Assembly (NCBI GenBank): GCA_945862265.1 | Contig: CAMAXP010000009.1 | Location: 1 to 64,000 of the forward strand | Direction of reading: 5' to 3' | Length of the DNA: 64,000 nucleotides | Origin: Bordetella parapertussis | Lineage (GTDB): Bacteria; Pseudomonadota; Gammaproteobacteria; Burkholderiales; SG8-39 | Part shown: one piece after another, positions 27,742 through 37,723 of the stretch | Layout: each line of letters begins with the position of its first letter | Position numbering within the stretch: the stretch's first letter is position 1 | The notes under the pieces: model-generated | What the model was told of the DNA's origin: nothing | The model's input: the letters and a program-made list of their open reading frames with translations, nothing else | Database searches by the model: none | Made by a program: the position numbers and the translations under genes

Positions 27742-29055
27742 ATGAGCACCCGGAATTTCTGCGTCCGCATGTTTTGTGCCGCGTTCGCGGCGGCAGGCCT
27801 TGCCGGCGCCGCGCACGCCCAGCAAAAGGAAATCAAGGTCGGCGTCATCTTCGATTACACCGGGCCGCTGGCCGCCGGCGGGTCGATCGCTTCGGGCCTG
27901 GGTACCAAGGCGGCGATCGACATGATCAACGAGCGCGGCGGGGTCGAGGGTTACAAGATCAAGGCGACCTACGCGGATGCCCAGTCCAAGGCGGATGTTG
28001 CGATCAACGAAATGACGCGCCTGCTCGACCAAGAGAAGGTCGATGTGGTCATGGGCCTGTTTTCCAGCGCCCACTGCGTACCGATCGCGCAACAGGTGGA
28101 TTCGCGCAAGAAATTCATGTGGGCCAACGTTTGCGTGGCTTCGGCCGTGTTCAAGGACAAGAACCTGCAGTACGCGTTTCGCGCGCAGGTGCACTCGGAC
28201 CAGTTCGGCGAGGCTTCGTGCACGTTCCTCTCTGAAAACGCGAAGTCGAAGCTTGGCAAGGATCCCAAGGACCTCAAGGTCGCGATCATCTATGAAGACG
28301 GGCCCTACGGTGCTGGTGTCGCGATGGGCAACGAGGCCAAGTGCAAGGCGCTTGGCATCCAGGTGGCGATCAAGGAAGGCTACTCCGCCACCACGCCGGA
28401 CCTCTCCAGCCTTGTGACCAAGTTGCGCCGCGCGCGGGCCGACGTGATCCTGCACACGGGCTACAACCCGGACATCACCCTGTTCTGGCGCCAGGCGCGG
28501 GAGCAGGGCCTGAAGTGGTCGGCGCTGATCGGCCACGGTGCGGGCTACGGCCAGTACGACAAGTTGCGCGAGGCCTTCGGCAAGGATGCCGATTTCATCT
28601 ACAACGTGGATCCGGTGGCCGCGCAACTGCTCGACCCCAAGAGCCTCAAGGCGGGCCTCGGCGACATCACGAAGGAGATGGCGAGGCGCTATGTCGCCGA
28701 GATCAAGGACCGTAAGGTCGACGAGATCCCGCCGCACGTGTCGATGGGGTTCAACCAGTCGTGGATCTTCTTCACCGACGTGCTGCCGCGCGCGATCAAG
28801 AAGTACGGCGGCATCGACCCTGAAGCGCTGCGCAAGGCGTCGCTGGATACCGATATCCCGGTCGGCGGGACGATCCAGGGTTACGGCGTGAAATTCTTCC
28901 CGCCCGGCACCCCGATGTCGGGCCAGAACGAGCGCTCCTCGCCCGTGGTGATGCAGTACATCGCCAACGACACGAAGATCGTCTGGCCGGCCGCGATCAA
29001 GACCGCGGATCCTGTGCTGCCGTTGCCCAAGAGCCACACCTACTCGCCCCAGTAA
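27742..29055 (+). CDS. Branched-chain-type ABC transporter periplasmic binding protein
   Basis: A 437-residue type I periplasmic binding protein. The signal peptide (CVRMFCAAFAAAGLAGAAHA) leads to the mature start KEIKVGVIFDYTGPLAAGG. Two Cys pairs occur in SAHCVPIA, NVCVAS and EASCTFL, an unusual number for the family and perhaps disulfides. The second lobe has VAIIYEDGPYG. It heads the second complete HAAT operon, with livG starting 6 nt after its stop. Cargo is unknown. It clearly differs from the binding protein at 18360, so the two systems probably serve different substrates. Confidence 0.94.
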   Translation: MSTRNFCVRMFCAAFAAAGLAGAAHAQQKEIKVGVIFDYTGPLAAGGSIASGLGTKAAIDMINERGGVEGYKIKATYADAQSKADVAINEMTRLLDQEKVDVVMGLFSSAHCVPIAQQVDSRKKFMWANVCVASAVFKDKNLQYAFRAQVHSDQFGEASCTFLSENAKSKLGKDPKDLKVAIIYEDGPYGAGVAMGNEAKCKALGIQVAIKEGYSATTPDLSSLVTKLRRARADVILHTGYNPDITLFWRQAREQGLKWSALIGHGAGYGQYDKLREAFGKDADFIYNVDPVAAQLLDPKSLKAGLGDITKEMARRYVAEIKDRKVDEIPPHVSMGFNQSWIFFTDVLPRAIKKYGGIDPEALRKASLDTDIPVGGTIQGYGVKFFPPGTPMSGQNERSSPVVMQYIANDTKIVWPAAIKTADPVLPLPKSHTYSPQ

Positions 29056-29060
29056 GCCGC

Positions 29061-29827
<767 letters not shown>

Positions 29828-29828
<1 letters not shown>

Positions 29829-30544
29829 TGGCCGGGCCCATGCTGCGCGTCGATGCCGTTTCGGCCGGATATGACGGGTTCCAGGCCCTGTTCGGCGTGA
29901 GTCTCGAGGTAAGCGCGGGCGAATCGGTCGCCGTGATCGGCCCGAACGGCGCGGGCAAGACAACGCTGCTGCGGGCGATCTCGAAACTGATCGATGTCAC
30001 TGGTGGCGATATCGCAATGGAGGGGCGCTCGCTCAAGGATGTCCCTGCGTATGAAGTGATCGGCCATGGCATCGCGCAGGTCCCGGAACACCGCAGGCTG
30101 TTTCCCCGGCTCACGGTCGAGGAGAACCTGAAGATGGGCGGGTTCCTGCCGTCGGCGCGCGCGCAGTACGCAGAGCGCCTCGCCTACGTGTATTCGCTCT
30201 TCCCGCGCATGCAGGAGCGCAGCAGCCAGCTGGCGGGCACACTCTCCGGCGGCGAGCAGCAGATGTGCGCCATCGGCCGGGCCCTGATGTCGGGCCCCAA
30301 GCTGCTGCTGCTCGACGAGCCGTCGGCCGGCCTTGCGCCGGTGGTGGTGCAGTCTATTTTCGACATGGTCAAGCGCATCTGCGCCGAAGGCTACACGGTG
30401 CTGATCGTCGAGCAAAACATTCGCCAGGTGCTGAAAGTCGTGGACCGCGCCTACCTGCTCGAAACCGGCCGCATCAAGCAGAGCGGCCCGGCGGCGGAGC
30501 TCCTCGCGTCGAGCGAAATCCGCAAGGCCTACCTGGGACTCTGA
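29828..30544 (+). CDS. livF: Branched-chain-type ABC transporter ATPase LivF
   Basis: A 238-residue ATPase with all motifs canonical: Walker A GPNGAGKTT, LSGGEQQMC signature, Walker B LLLDEPSAGLAP and the LIVEQN switch region typical of LivF. I choose ATG 29828 (TGATG overlap with livG). A TTG one codon earlier is possible. It works with LivG and the LivHM channel encoded next. In contrast to the LivF at 14681, its Walker A lysine is present. Confidence 0.95.
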
Positions 30545-30547
30545 CCG

Positions 30548-31417
30548 ATGCAGATCTTCGACATCTTCCTGCTGGAATCGGTGCTCAACGGCCTCTTGCT
30601 CGGCGGGCTGCTCGCGCTGCTTTCGCTGGGGCTCAACCTGATCTTCGGCGTGATCGACGTGGTCTGGATCTGCTATGCCGAACTGATCATGATCGGGATG
30701 TACGCGGTGTACTACCTGCATGTTTCCTTTGGCTGGCCGCTGCTGGCCGCAATGCTCGCCGGGGTGCTGATCGTCGCGCTCTCCGGCATGGCGCTGCACC
30801 AGTTCGTGATCCGGCCGGTGCTGGCCGCCGAGCCCATCAACCAGCTGCTGGTGACCGGCGGGGTGCTGTTCTTCCTGCAGGCGGCCGCGACGCTTGCGTT
30901 CGGGATCGAGTTCAAGAACCTGGGCATCACCTTCCCGCCGATCGTGGTCGGGGAAATCTCCTTCTCGATGCCGCGGCTGATCGCATTCGGCGTTGCGCTT
31001 GCCGGCATGCTGGGGATGTACCTCCTCCTGACGCGCACTTACATCGGCACCGCGATCCGTGCGATCAGCCAGGACCGCGCCATCATGCCCCTGATGGGCG
31101 TGAACCCAAGCCGCATCTACCTGGTCACCTCGGCACTCGGCGGCGGGCTGGCGGGCCTGGGTTCCTGCCTGCTGGTGCTGCAATACGACATCCACCCCGC
31201 CATCGGCCTTTCGTTCGGGCCGATCACCTTCCTGATCTGCGTGCTGGGGGGGCTTGGCAACATGGCCGGCGGGTTCATAGCAGCGTTCATTTTCGCGCAG
31301 TTCATCTCCGTCGGCGGGTTCTTCCTTGCCGTCGAGTGGGGCTACGTGATCGCGTTCCTCTTCTTCATCGGCGTGATGTTCTGGCGCCCGCAGGGCATCC
31401 TCGGGAGCAGGCAATAG
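30548..31417 (+). CDS. livH: Branched-chain-type ABC transporter permease LivH
   Basis: A 289-residue polytopic permease. The N-terminus LLESVLNGLLLGGLLALLSL and GVIDVVWICYAELIMIG match LivH, although the usual NFAHG segment is replaced by VWICYAE, so the cytoplasmic loop is atypical. The coupling segment CVLGGLGNMAGGFIAAFIF is canonical. It starts 3 nt after livF and overlaps livM by one base (TAGTG). Confidence 0.94.
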   Translation: MQIFDIFLLESVLNGLLLGGLLALLSLGLNLIFGVIDVVWICYAELIMIGMYAVYYLHVSFGWPLLAAMLAGVLIVALSGMALHQFVIRPVLAAEPINQLLVTGGVLFFLQAAATLAFGIEFKNLGITFPPIVVGEISFSMPRLIAFGVALAGMLGMYLLLTRTYIGTAIRAISQDRAIMPLMGVNPSRIYLVTSALGGGLAGLGSCLLVLQYDIHPAIGLSFGPITFLICVLGGLGNMAGGFIAAFIFAQFISVGGFFLAVEWGYVIAFLFFIGVMFWRPQGILGSRQ

Positions 31418-32424
31418 TGGGCAAGGCGCTGCCGTGGATCGGGCTTGCCGCGCTCGCTTTGGCGCCGTTCTCGGGGATCGGGAACTATCCCCTGCACCTC
31501 TTGATCATGGTGCTGCTGTGGGGCTACGTCTATACGGGCTGGTCGATCATGGGGCGCCTGGGCATGGTGAGCTTCGGCCACGGCGCGTTCCTGGGCATTG
31601 GCGCCTACGTGGTGGTGATGGGCTGGAACCATTACGGGCTCACGCCGTGGATGGGCGTGCCGATCGCACTCGCCGTCACTGCGATCGTGGCCTTCCTGAT
31701 CGGCTATCCGTGCTTTCGTTACAAGATCGTCGGGCATTACTTCGCGCTGGTGACGCTGGCGCTCTCCGAAGTGACCCGCCTCCTGATCGTCGCCTTGCGC
31801 GACCAGACCGGGGGGTCGCTCGGCGTGACCCCGAAGACGGCGTTGACCGACGCTGCCTATTCGTTCGCAGCGCTGCAGTTTTCCAACAAGCTGGTGTGGT
31901 TCTACGTCGTGCTGGCGGTCTGGCTGGCTGGCCTGTGGATCTGGAAGAAGGTGGATGAGAGCATGGGGCGCCTTGCGCTCGAGGCGATCAGCCAGGAGGA
32001 GGATGCCGCCGCGTCGATCGGGATCAATGTGACCCGCCTCAAGCTCGGCGTGACCATGATCTCGGCGCTGATGACCTGCATCGGCGGCGTGCTCTATGCG
32101 CAGTACCAGCTGTACGTGAACCCCGAAACCGTGTCCGGAATCGGCATCAGCCTGCAGATGGTGTTCGGCGTGATCGCCGGCGGCATGTACGTGCGGCTCG
32201 GGCCGACGGTGGGCGCGGCGTTCACGCTGCTTCTGGCCGAGGGCCTGCGCCTGGCATTCGGCAATCGCTTCCCGGCGCTCGACTCCACGGTCTACGGGCT
32301 GATGCTGGTACTGTTCATCATTTACATGCCGAAGGGAATCCTCGGGGCAGCGCTGGACGCTGCCGGGCCAAGCAAGCCCGGGCCTGCAGCGACACCGCCG
32401 GGACGCGTCCTCAGGGACGGCTGA
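31417..32424 (+). CDS. livM: Branched-chain-type ABC transporter permease LivM
   Basis: A 335-residue permease. The GTG start at 31417 overlaps the livH stop, and no better ATG exists in frame. The landmarks GRLGMVSFGHGAFLGIGAYV (near residue 43), a periplasmic loop and FGVIAGGMYVRLGPTVGAAF near 250 are present. It has the normal LivM length, unlike the extended copy at 16136. The last 14 nt overlap the convergent methyltransferase gene, so read-through may interfere with it. Confidence 0.94.
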   Translation: MGKALPWIGLAALALAPFSGIGNYPLHLLIMVLLWGYVYTGWSIMGRLGMVSFGHGAFLGIGAYVVVMGWNHYGLTPWMGVPIALAVTAIVAFLIGYPCFRYKIVGHYFALVTLALSEVTRLLIVALRDQTGGSLGVTPKTALTDAAYSFAALQFSNKLVWFYVVLAVWLAGLWIWKKVDESMGRLALEAISQEEDAAASIGINVTRLKLGVTMISALMTCIGGVLYAQYQLYVNPETVSGIGISLQMVFGVIAGGMYVRLGPTVGAAFTLLLAEGLRLAFGNRFPALDSTVYGLMLVLFIIYMPKGILGAALDAAGPSKPGPAATPPGRVLRDG

Positions 32425-33274
32425 TCGCGTTCTCCGGGTTGAGCCCGGACCAGGGCTTGCGGATCACGACGGTGAACCCGTTGCCGACCTTGTCGTCGAC
32501 GTCCTGGAGTTCCACGATCTTGAAGTCGAGCTTTTTCACGAGTTCGACGAAGTCTTCCGTCCGCCAGGTCGACCAGTGGTGGTGGTCGTCCTTCTCGTAC
32601 CAGACCCAGCCCTCCTCGAGTTTCACGCTCTTCTTGCTCCGGAAAAGGCGCTGCGGGTAGTCGTTCGGCCCCAGCTTGGGAAGCCCTATCCGCTCGAGTG
32701 CCGCCATGTCACGCGGGCGTGCGTAGTCCTGGATCGTGATCCTGCCTGCCGCCCGGTCGAGCAGCTCCTGCGCGGGCGTCGGCGGCCGGTGCTGGTCGAA
32801 GGTGCGGTCCATGTGCGGCGCGATGATGAAGATGTAGCCGCCCGGCCGGATGACGCGGTACCACTCCTTCATCGCCTTGACCGGGTCGAAGAAATGCTCG
32901 ATCACGTGCGAGGTGAGCACGTAGTCCAGCGACCGGTCCTTGAACGGCAGGTCGTCCCCGAGCGCGACGATGTTCACGACGGCCGGCACGCAGGCCTTGT
33001 GCTGCCACAGCCCGCCCTGCTCGTCGGAAAAGTCGACGTTGATCGATTTCCTCAGGTCGAACGAATTCTGGGTCGATGCGCCGATCTCGATGCCGTGGAG
33101 CGTCCCGAGGTATTTCGTCGCCAGGCGGGACGGCTGCATGCGCGGGCACTTGTCGTCCGGGTCGGCGACGTACGCGGGAGGATCCGCCTCCGGCCGGATG
33201 AAGTAGGGAGTCGCCAGGAAGGACAGGACCCCGACCAGGAGGAGCGACAGGAACTGCGGGATCCCGACTTTCAA
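32411..33274 (-). CDS. Membrane-anchored class I SAM-dependent methyltransferase
   Basis: A 287-residue protein. A hydrophobic N-terminal segment (FLSLLLVGVLSFLATPYFI, residues 8-26) suggests a signal anchor. A Methyltransf_11-like domain follows, with motif I HGIEIGASTQ, acidic loop NVDFSDE, LPFKDRSLDYVLTSHVIEH and IRPGGYIFIIAPHMD. The start appears to be TTG at 33274, since no ATG precedes the hydrophobic segment. It lies 24 nt after the TRAP permease gene and is probably cotranscribed with it. A methyltransferase domain outside or at the membrane would lack SAM in the periplasm, so a cytoplasm-facing anchor is more likely. The substrate is unknown. Confidence 0.8.
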   Translation of the reverse strand: MKVGIPQFLSLLLVGVLSFLATPYFIRPEADPPAYVADPDDKCPRMQPSRLATKYLGTLHGIEIGASTQNSFDLRKSINVDFSDEQGGLWQHKACVPAVVNIVALGDDLPFKDRSLDYVLTSHVIEHFFDPVKAMKEWYRVIRPGGYIFIIAPHMDRTFDQHRPPTPAQELLDRAAGRITIQDYARPRDMAALERIGLPKLGPNDYPQRLFRSKKSVKLEEGWVWYEKDDHHHWSTWRTEDFVELVKKLDFKIVELQDVDDKVGNGFTVVIRKPWSGLNPENAISRP

Positions 33275-33298
33275 TTGAGTCCGGCGAGCGGGGCTACG

Positions 33299-34597
33299 TC
33301 ACTTCATCAGGCTCGGCAGGTACAGCGAGATCGCCGGGAAGGCGACCAGGATCGCGAGCCGGACGATATTCGCGGTAATGAACGGCATGACGCCACGGAA
33401 CACGGTGCGCGTCGGCACCTCGGGGATGAGCGTCGATAGCACGAAGAGGTTCATGCCCACCGGCGGGCTGATCAGGCCGATCTCGACCACCACCACGATC
33501 AGGATCCCGAACCAGATCGGGTCGAGGCCGAGCTTCACGATGATGGGGAAGAACACAGGCAGCGTGAGCAGGATCATGGACAGCTCTTCCATGGCCGTGC
33601 CGAGGATGATGTAGATGACCATGATCGCGCCGACGACCACGATCGGGTGCAGCTGGAAGCGCGACACGAAGTTCGTGAGGTCCGCGGGCATCGTGGTGAT
33701 GTTCACGAACTCGGCGAACATCAGCGCGCCGATCAGGATCATGAAGAGCATGGACGTGGTGCGCGCGCTCTCCACGAGCGACGCATACAGCGATTTCCAG
33801 GTGAGCACGCGGCGCGAAAGCGCGAAGATCATCGCGCCGAACGCGCCCATCGCCGCGCCCTCGGTGGCGGTGAAGGCGCCGGCGTAGATCCCGCCCATGA
33901 CGAGGGCGAACAGTGCGATCACGGCCCAGACGCCGCGCAGCGCCGTCCAGCGCTCGGCCCAGCTTGCGCGCTCGCCGCGCGGGCCGGCCTTGGGGTCGCG
34001 CCAGGTGGACCAGGCTACCGCGAGGCACAACAGCACTGTGGCGAGGATCCCCGGCAGGATCCCGGCGGCGAAGAGTTTGCCGATGTTGGTTTCGGTGATG
34101 ATCCCGTAGATCACGAGGATGGTCGAAGGCGGGATCAGGATGCCGAGCGTGCCGCCCGCCGCGATCGAGCCGGTGGCGAGCGCATCCGAATACCCGAGCT
34201 TCTTCATCGACGGGTAGGCGACCTTCGCCATGGTTGCAGCCGTGGCGATCGAAGAACCGCAAATGGCGCCGAACCCGGCGCAGGCCATCACGGTGGCCAT
34301 CGCCAGGCCGCCGCGCAGGTGGCCGATGAAGGCATACGCCGCCCTGAACAATTCCTGCGACATGCCGGCGCGGGTCACGAAGCTGCCCATCAGGATGAAA
34401 AGCGGCACCACCGACAGCGTGTAGTTGCGCCCGGTCTCGTAGACCTTGGTCTGGGCGGTTGCAAACGCGACCATCCAGTTCCAGTCGCGCATGTAGGCGT
34501 AGCCGACGATGCCGACGATGCCCATTGCCAGCGCGATCGGGATGCGCACGAACGCGAGCACCATCATGGCCGCGAGGCCGACCGTTGCCTCGATCAT
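33299..34597 (-). CDS. dctM: TRAP transporter large permease (DctM type)
   Basis: A 432-residue inner-membrane protein with about 12 helices, the sodium-driven transport subunit of a TRAP importer. It has the family motifs PLFILMGSFVTRAGM near 66, CAGFGAICGSSIATAATM near 110, GTLGILIPPSTILVIYG near 150 and LISPPVGMNLFVLS near 365. It lies 22 nt after the small permease. It works with DctQ and the DctP receptor upstream to import a carboxylate. Confidence 0.96.
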   Translation of the reverse strand: MIEATVGLAAMMVLAFVRIPIALAMGIVGIVGYAYMRDWNWMVAFATAQTKVYETGRNYTLSVVPLFILMGSFVTRAGMSQELFRAAYAFIGHLRGGLAMATVMACAGFGAICGSSIATAATMAKVAYPSMKKLGYSDALATGSIAAGGTLGILIPPSTILVIYGIITETNIGKLFAAGILPGILATVLLCLAVAWSTWRDPKAGPRGERASWAERWTALRGVWAVIALFALVMGGIYAGAFTATEGAAMGAFGAMIFALSRRVLTWKSLYASLVESARTTSMLFMILIGALMFAEFVNITTMPADLTNFVSRFQLHPIVVVGAIMVIYIILGTAMEELSMILLTLPVFFPIIVKLGLDPIWFGILIVVVVEIGLISPPVGMNLFVLSTLIPEVPTRTVFRGVMPFITANIVRLAILVAFPAISLYLPSLMK

Positions 34598-34619
34598 CGG
34601 GTGTCCCGGGCTGCGCGCA

Positions 34620-35123
34620 TCAGGTGGTGGCCCCGCCCGCGGACGCCTTGCCCGGCCTTAAGATCCGCCACGCGTGGATGAGGCCCGAGAGCGCGATCAT
34701 CGCCGCCATGAAGTAGACGAACGGGGCGAGCAGGATCTTGAGCACGTCGGTCGTGTCGCCGTAGGCCGCGATCTTGCCGGCCTTCACCCAGATCAGCCAC
34801 GACAGGCCGATCAGGGTCGCCGCGCACACCAGTTGCGCCAGCGCCGCAATCACCTTGCGCGCCGCAGGGCCGACCATGTGGTCGATGAAGTCCATCGTCA
34901 CGTGCTCATCCGCATGCGAGACGAGCGGCAGGCCGGCGAAGATCAGCACGAGCAACATCAGCTCGGTGCCCTCGAATGCGCCGCGCAGCGGCCGGTTGAA
35001 CCCGTAGCGGCCGACGACGTCGACGAAGGTGACGATCATCATCGAAAACAGGATGACCGATGCGGCGAGCCCCAGCGCCGCGTCGAACCTGCGTTCCCAG
35101 GGACCCGGCCCGGGAGTGCTCAT
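34620..35123 (-). CDS. dctQ: TRAP transporter small permease (DctQ type)
   Basis: A 167-residue membrane protein with four predicted helices. The DctQ hallmarks are VDVVGRYGFNRPLRGAFEGT (residues 30-50) and VSHADEHVTMDFI near 84. It scaffolds the large permease at the inner membrane. It starts 19 nt after the receptor stop and sits between dctP and dctM in the usual order. The C-terminus (KASAGGATT) is short and unremarkable. Confidence 0.94.
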   Translation of the reverse strand: MSTPGPGPWERRFDAALGLAASVILFSMMIVTFVDVVGRYGFNRPLRGAFEGTELMLLVLIFAGLPLVSHADEHVTMDFIDHMVGPAARKVIAALAQLVCAATLIGLSWLIWVKAGKIAAYGDTTDVLKILLAPFVYFMAAMIALSGLIHAWRILRPGKASAGGATT

Positions 35124-35142
35124 CCGGAGTGCGGACCCCGGG

Positions 35143-36171
35143 TCATTTACCCGCGGCGACGTTCTTCAGTTCCGCGTGGAATTCGGCCAGGATCTTCGCG
35201 CCGTCCACGCCCTTGGCGTTGGCCTTCTTGATCCAGTCGTCGATGATCGGCGCCGAGCGCGTCTGGACTTCCTTCACCAGGGCCGCGTCCGCGTTCACGA
35301 TCTTCGTGTTGGCCTTCTTGAGGACTTCCAGGCCGATCTTGTCCGCTACGTCCCAGGACTTGCCGGCGTGGCGCGCAAGAGCCTCGCCGCTGAGCTTGTT
35401 GATCGCGTCCTGGTCCTGCTTGGGCAGCTTGTTCCACTTGTCCTCGTTCATGAAGAAGCCGAACGCCGAGCTGTACATGCCGCCCGGGAACACCGTCGCC
35501 TGCCCGATGACGGATTCGAGCTTGAACGAGACGATCGATTCGAACGGGAAGAACACGCCGTCGGCAACGCCCGAGTTGAGCAGCTCGAACGATTCCGGCG
35601 CGGGTTTAACGAAGGCAGAGGTGCCGAGCGCCTTGGCCACCGCCTCGGCGATGCCGCCGCCGGTGCGGATTTTCAGGCCCTGGATCTGGGCGATGCCGTT
35701 GATCTGCTTCTTGGTGAACATCTGGCCGGGGCCGTGGGTGAACACGCCGATCAGCTTCACGCCTTTGTACTCGCCCAGCTTGTCGAAATGCTTCCAGTGG
35801 ATGCGCGAGAACGCGACCGAGTTGATCTCGGCGGTGGCACCTGCGCCGGGCAGTTCGGCCATCAGCGGCATATGGTGGCGGGCCGGGGTATAGCTCGCGG
35901 TCACGTAGGAAAGGTCCACGAGGCCATCGCGGACCGCGTCGAAGGTCCCCGGCGGCGCCGCAGGCGCTTTCGGAAGCATCTGGAACTTGACCCTCCCGGC
36001 GGTGGCTTTCTCGACGTCGTTGGCCCAGCCTTGCAGCACTGTTTGTGTCAGGTGGTGCGAAGGCGGGACCCACGAGGACATCGTGAGCGTGGTCTGCGCG
36101 GACGCCTGCGTGGCGACGAGGCCGCCGGTTGCAAACGCGGCTGCAACTGCGATCTTCTGGAAAGCTTTCAT
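35143..36171 (-). CDS. dctP: TRAP transporter periplasmic receptor (DctP type)
   Basis: A 342-residue receptor, first gene of the TRAP operon. The signal peptide (FQKIAVAAAFATGGLVATQA) precedes TLTMSSWVPPSHHLTQTV. The conserved carboxylate-binding Arg is in GLKIRTGGG near residue 158, so the ligand is probably an organic acid. TTT-type receptors dominate the rest of the window, and this is its only TRAP system. The start follows GGAGGAGAC. The divergent aconitase-type hydro-lyase genes at 36428 may act on the imported acid. Confidence 0.94.
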   Translation of the reverse strand: MKAFQKIAVAAAFATGGLVATQASAQTTLTMSSWVPPSHHLTQTVLQGWANDVEKATAGRVKFQMLPKAPAAPPGTFDAVRDGLVDLSYVTASYTPARHHMPLMAELPGAGATAEINSVAFSRIHWKHFDKLGEYKGVKLIGVFTHGPGQMFTKKQINGIAQIQGLKIRTGGGIAEAVAKALGTSAFVKPAPESFELLNSGVADGVFFPFESIVSFKLESVIGQATVFPGGMYSSAFGFFMNEDKWNKLPKQDQDAINKLSGEALARHAGKSWDVADKIGLEVLKKANTKIVNADAALVKEVQTRSAPIIDDWIKKANAKGVDGAKILAEFHAELKNVAAGK

Positions 36172-36402
36172 GTCTCCTCCGGGATTTTCAGGGGCTGTCG
36201 TCGCCCCGCACTGGGATTGTATCAGCGTTGCGTTTCCGGCAAATAGGCGGCATGAAAAAGCTGTCGACTGCTGCATTCATCGGTCAGGTGCTCTCCGGGG
36301 CCTTCGCGTCGGGGTTCCAGCGGGCGCTGATGTGGTTTCATCAGGCCGGCGATTCGTTTTGCAGCCGGCCCTTGTGCCACCGCCGGGCAGCGCATCTAAT
36401 AG

Positions 36403-36421
36403 GTCCTCCTTGGAGGAGGAC
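36403..36421 (+). promoter_or_regulatory. Hairpin that sequesters the ribosome binding site
   Basis: GTCCTCC (36403-36409) pairs perfectly with GGAGGAC (36415-36421) around a 5-nt loop (TTGGA). The right arm is most of the AGGAGG ribosome site that sits 8 nt before the hydro-lyase ATG. In the folded form, ribosomes could not bind. This is a plausible thermosensor-like or regulator-opened translational switch. It could also simply lower expression. Confidence 0.55.
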
Positions 36422-36427
36422 GGCGTG

Positions 36428-37723
36428 ATGACGGCAGTCGGCATGACGATGGCGGAAAAGGTCCTGGCGCGGGCCTCCGGCCGAGCCCGGGTGTCCCCAG
36501 GCGAGTTCATTACCGCCAGCGTCGACCTCGTGATGGCGAATGACGCGCAGTTCCCCCAGTCCTGCAAGGCGCTGGAGGACATCGGTCTCAAAAAGGTATT
36601 CGACCCTGAAAAGATCGTCGTGGTGATCGACCACTGGGTGCCGGCAAACACGCCGATGGTGGCCGAGATGCACCGCGGCATCCGCGAGCAGGTGAAGGAG
36701 CTCGGCATCCGGCATTTCTACGATGCGGGCGTGGGGATCGAGCACAAGGTCGTTCCCGAAAAAGGCCATGCGCTGCCCGGCCAGCTGATCGTGGGCAGCG
36801 ATTCGCATTCGACCACTTACGGGGCACTGGCGGCGGCGTCCACGGGCATCGGCCTCACGGAACTCGCTTACGTGATGTACACGGGCAAGCTCTGGTTCCA
36901 GGTGCCGCCCACAATCCGCTTCAATCTCACTGGTCGCCTTGGGCACGGCGTCTCTCCCAAGGACCTGATGCTCGCGCTGCTGTCAAAGCACACCACGCAG
37001 GTCGCGCAATACAAGTCGGTGGAATTCGGAGGCCCTGCGGCTGCGGCGATGGACATGGAGGGGCGCCTCACGCTCGCCAACATCTCTTCTGAAATGGGCG
37101 CGAAGTTTTCCATGTTTGCCGCCGATGCGACGACGCTCGAATACCTTCGCACGCGCAGCGATGTGCCGGTGCAGGCCTTCGGGCCGGACCCGGATGCCCG
37201 CTACGAAGCCGTGCACACGATCGACTGCGCAGCAATCGAACCCCAGGTGGCCGCGCCGCACAAGCCTGACAACGTGAAGAACGTGTCCGAGTTCGCCTCG
37301 GTCCGCGTGGACCAGGCCTTCATCGGGTCGTGCACCAATGCGCATGCCGGCGACCTGCAACGCGCAGCGGCGATCATGAAAGGGCGCAAGGTCGCCGCCG
37401 GCACGCGCTTCCTGGTCATCCCCGCCTCGCACGAAGTGATGGTCGAGGCGATGCGGAACGGGTCGTTAGCTGCTCTTGTTGAGGCCGGGGCCATGGTGGG
37501 CACGCCGGGGTGCGGTCCTTGCGCGGGCGGCTCGACCGGGGTGCTCGGCCCCGGGGAGACGGGCATTGCCAGCACCAACCGCAACTTCAAGGGCCGTGGC
37601 GGCAGCACGGAAAGTTTCCTCTACCTCGCGTCGCCGGAAACGGTGGCGGCCTCGGCCATCGAAGGGCGCATCGCGGATCCGCGGAAGTATTTGCCCTCCG
37701 GCCTGCCGGAGGCTGCGCAATGA
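36428..37723 (+). CDS. Aconitase-family hydro-lyase, large Fe-S subunit (LeuC/DmdA-like)
   Basis: A 431-residue large subunit of a two-part isopropylmalate/homoaconitate-type dehydratase. The 4Fe-4S ligands are the Cys in GSCTNA (near 302) and the two in GTPGCGPCAGG (about 360). GSDSHSTTYGA near 120 marks the substrate site. The size fits the LeuC-2/HACN and 2,3-dimethylmalate dehydratase (DmdA) branch rather than the 470-residue bacterial LeuC. I start at ATG 36428. GTG 36425 and ATG 36443 are alternatives. It has no leuB or leuA neighbour, so a catabolic role with the TRAP or Bug carrier is more likely than leucine synthesis. Confidence 0.92.
   Translation: MTAVGMTMAEKVLARASGRARVSPGEFITASVDLVMANDAQFPQSCKALEDIGLKKVFDPEKIVVVIDHWVPANTPMVAEMHRGIREQVKELGIRHFYDAGVGIEHKVVPEKGHALPGQLIVGSDSHSTTYGALAAASTGIGLTELAYVMYTGKLWFQVPPTIRFNLTGRLGHGVSPKDLMLALLSKHTTQVAQYKSVEFGGPAAAAMDMEGRLTLANISSEMGAKFSMFAADATTLEYLRTRSDVPVQAFGPDPDARYEAVHTIDCAAIEPQVAAPHKPDNVKNVSEFASVRVDQAFIGSCTNAHAGDLQRAAAIMKGRKVAAGTRFLVIPASHEVMVEAMRNGSLAALVEAGAMVGTPGCGPCAGGSTGVLGPGETGIASTNRNFKGRGGSTESFLYLASPETVAASAIEGRIADPRKYLPSGLPEAAQ

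Noticed and set aside
36252..36428. A 58-codon frame starting MKKLSTAAF, signal-peptide-like
   Set aside because: The rest is Arg/His-rich without a domain, and it runs through the ribosome-site hairpin. It could be a leader peptide, but support is too weak.
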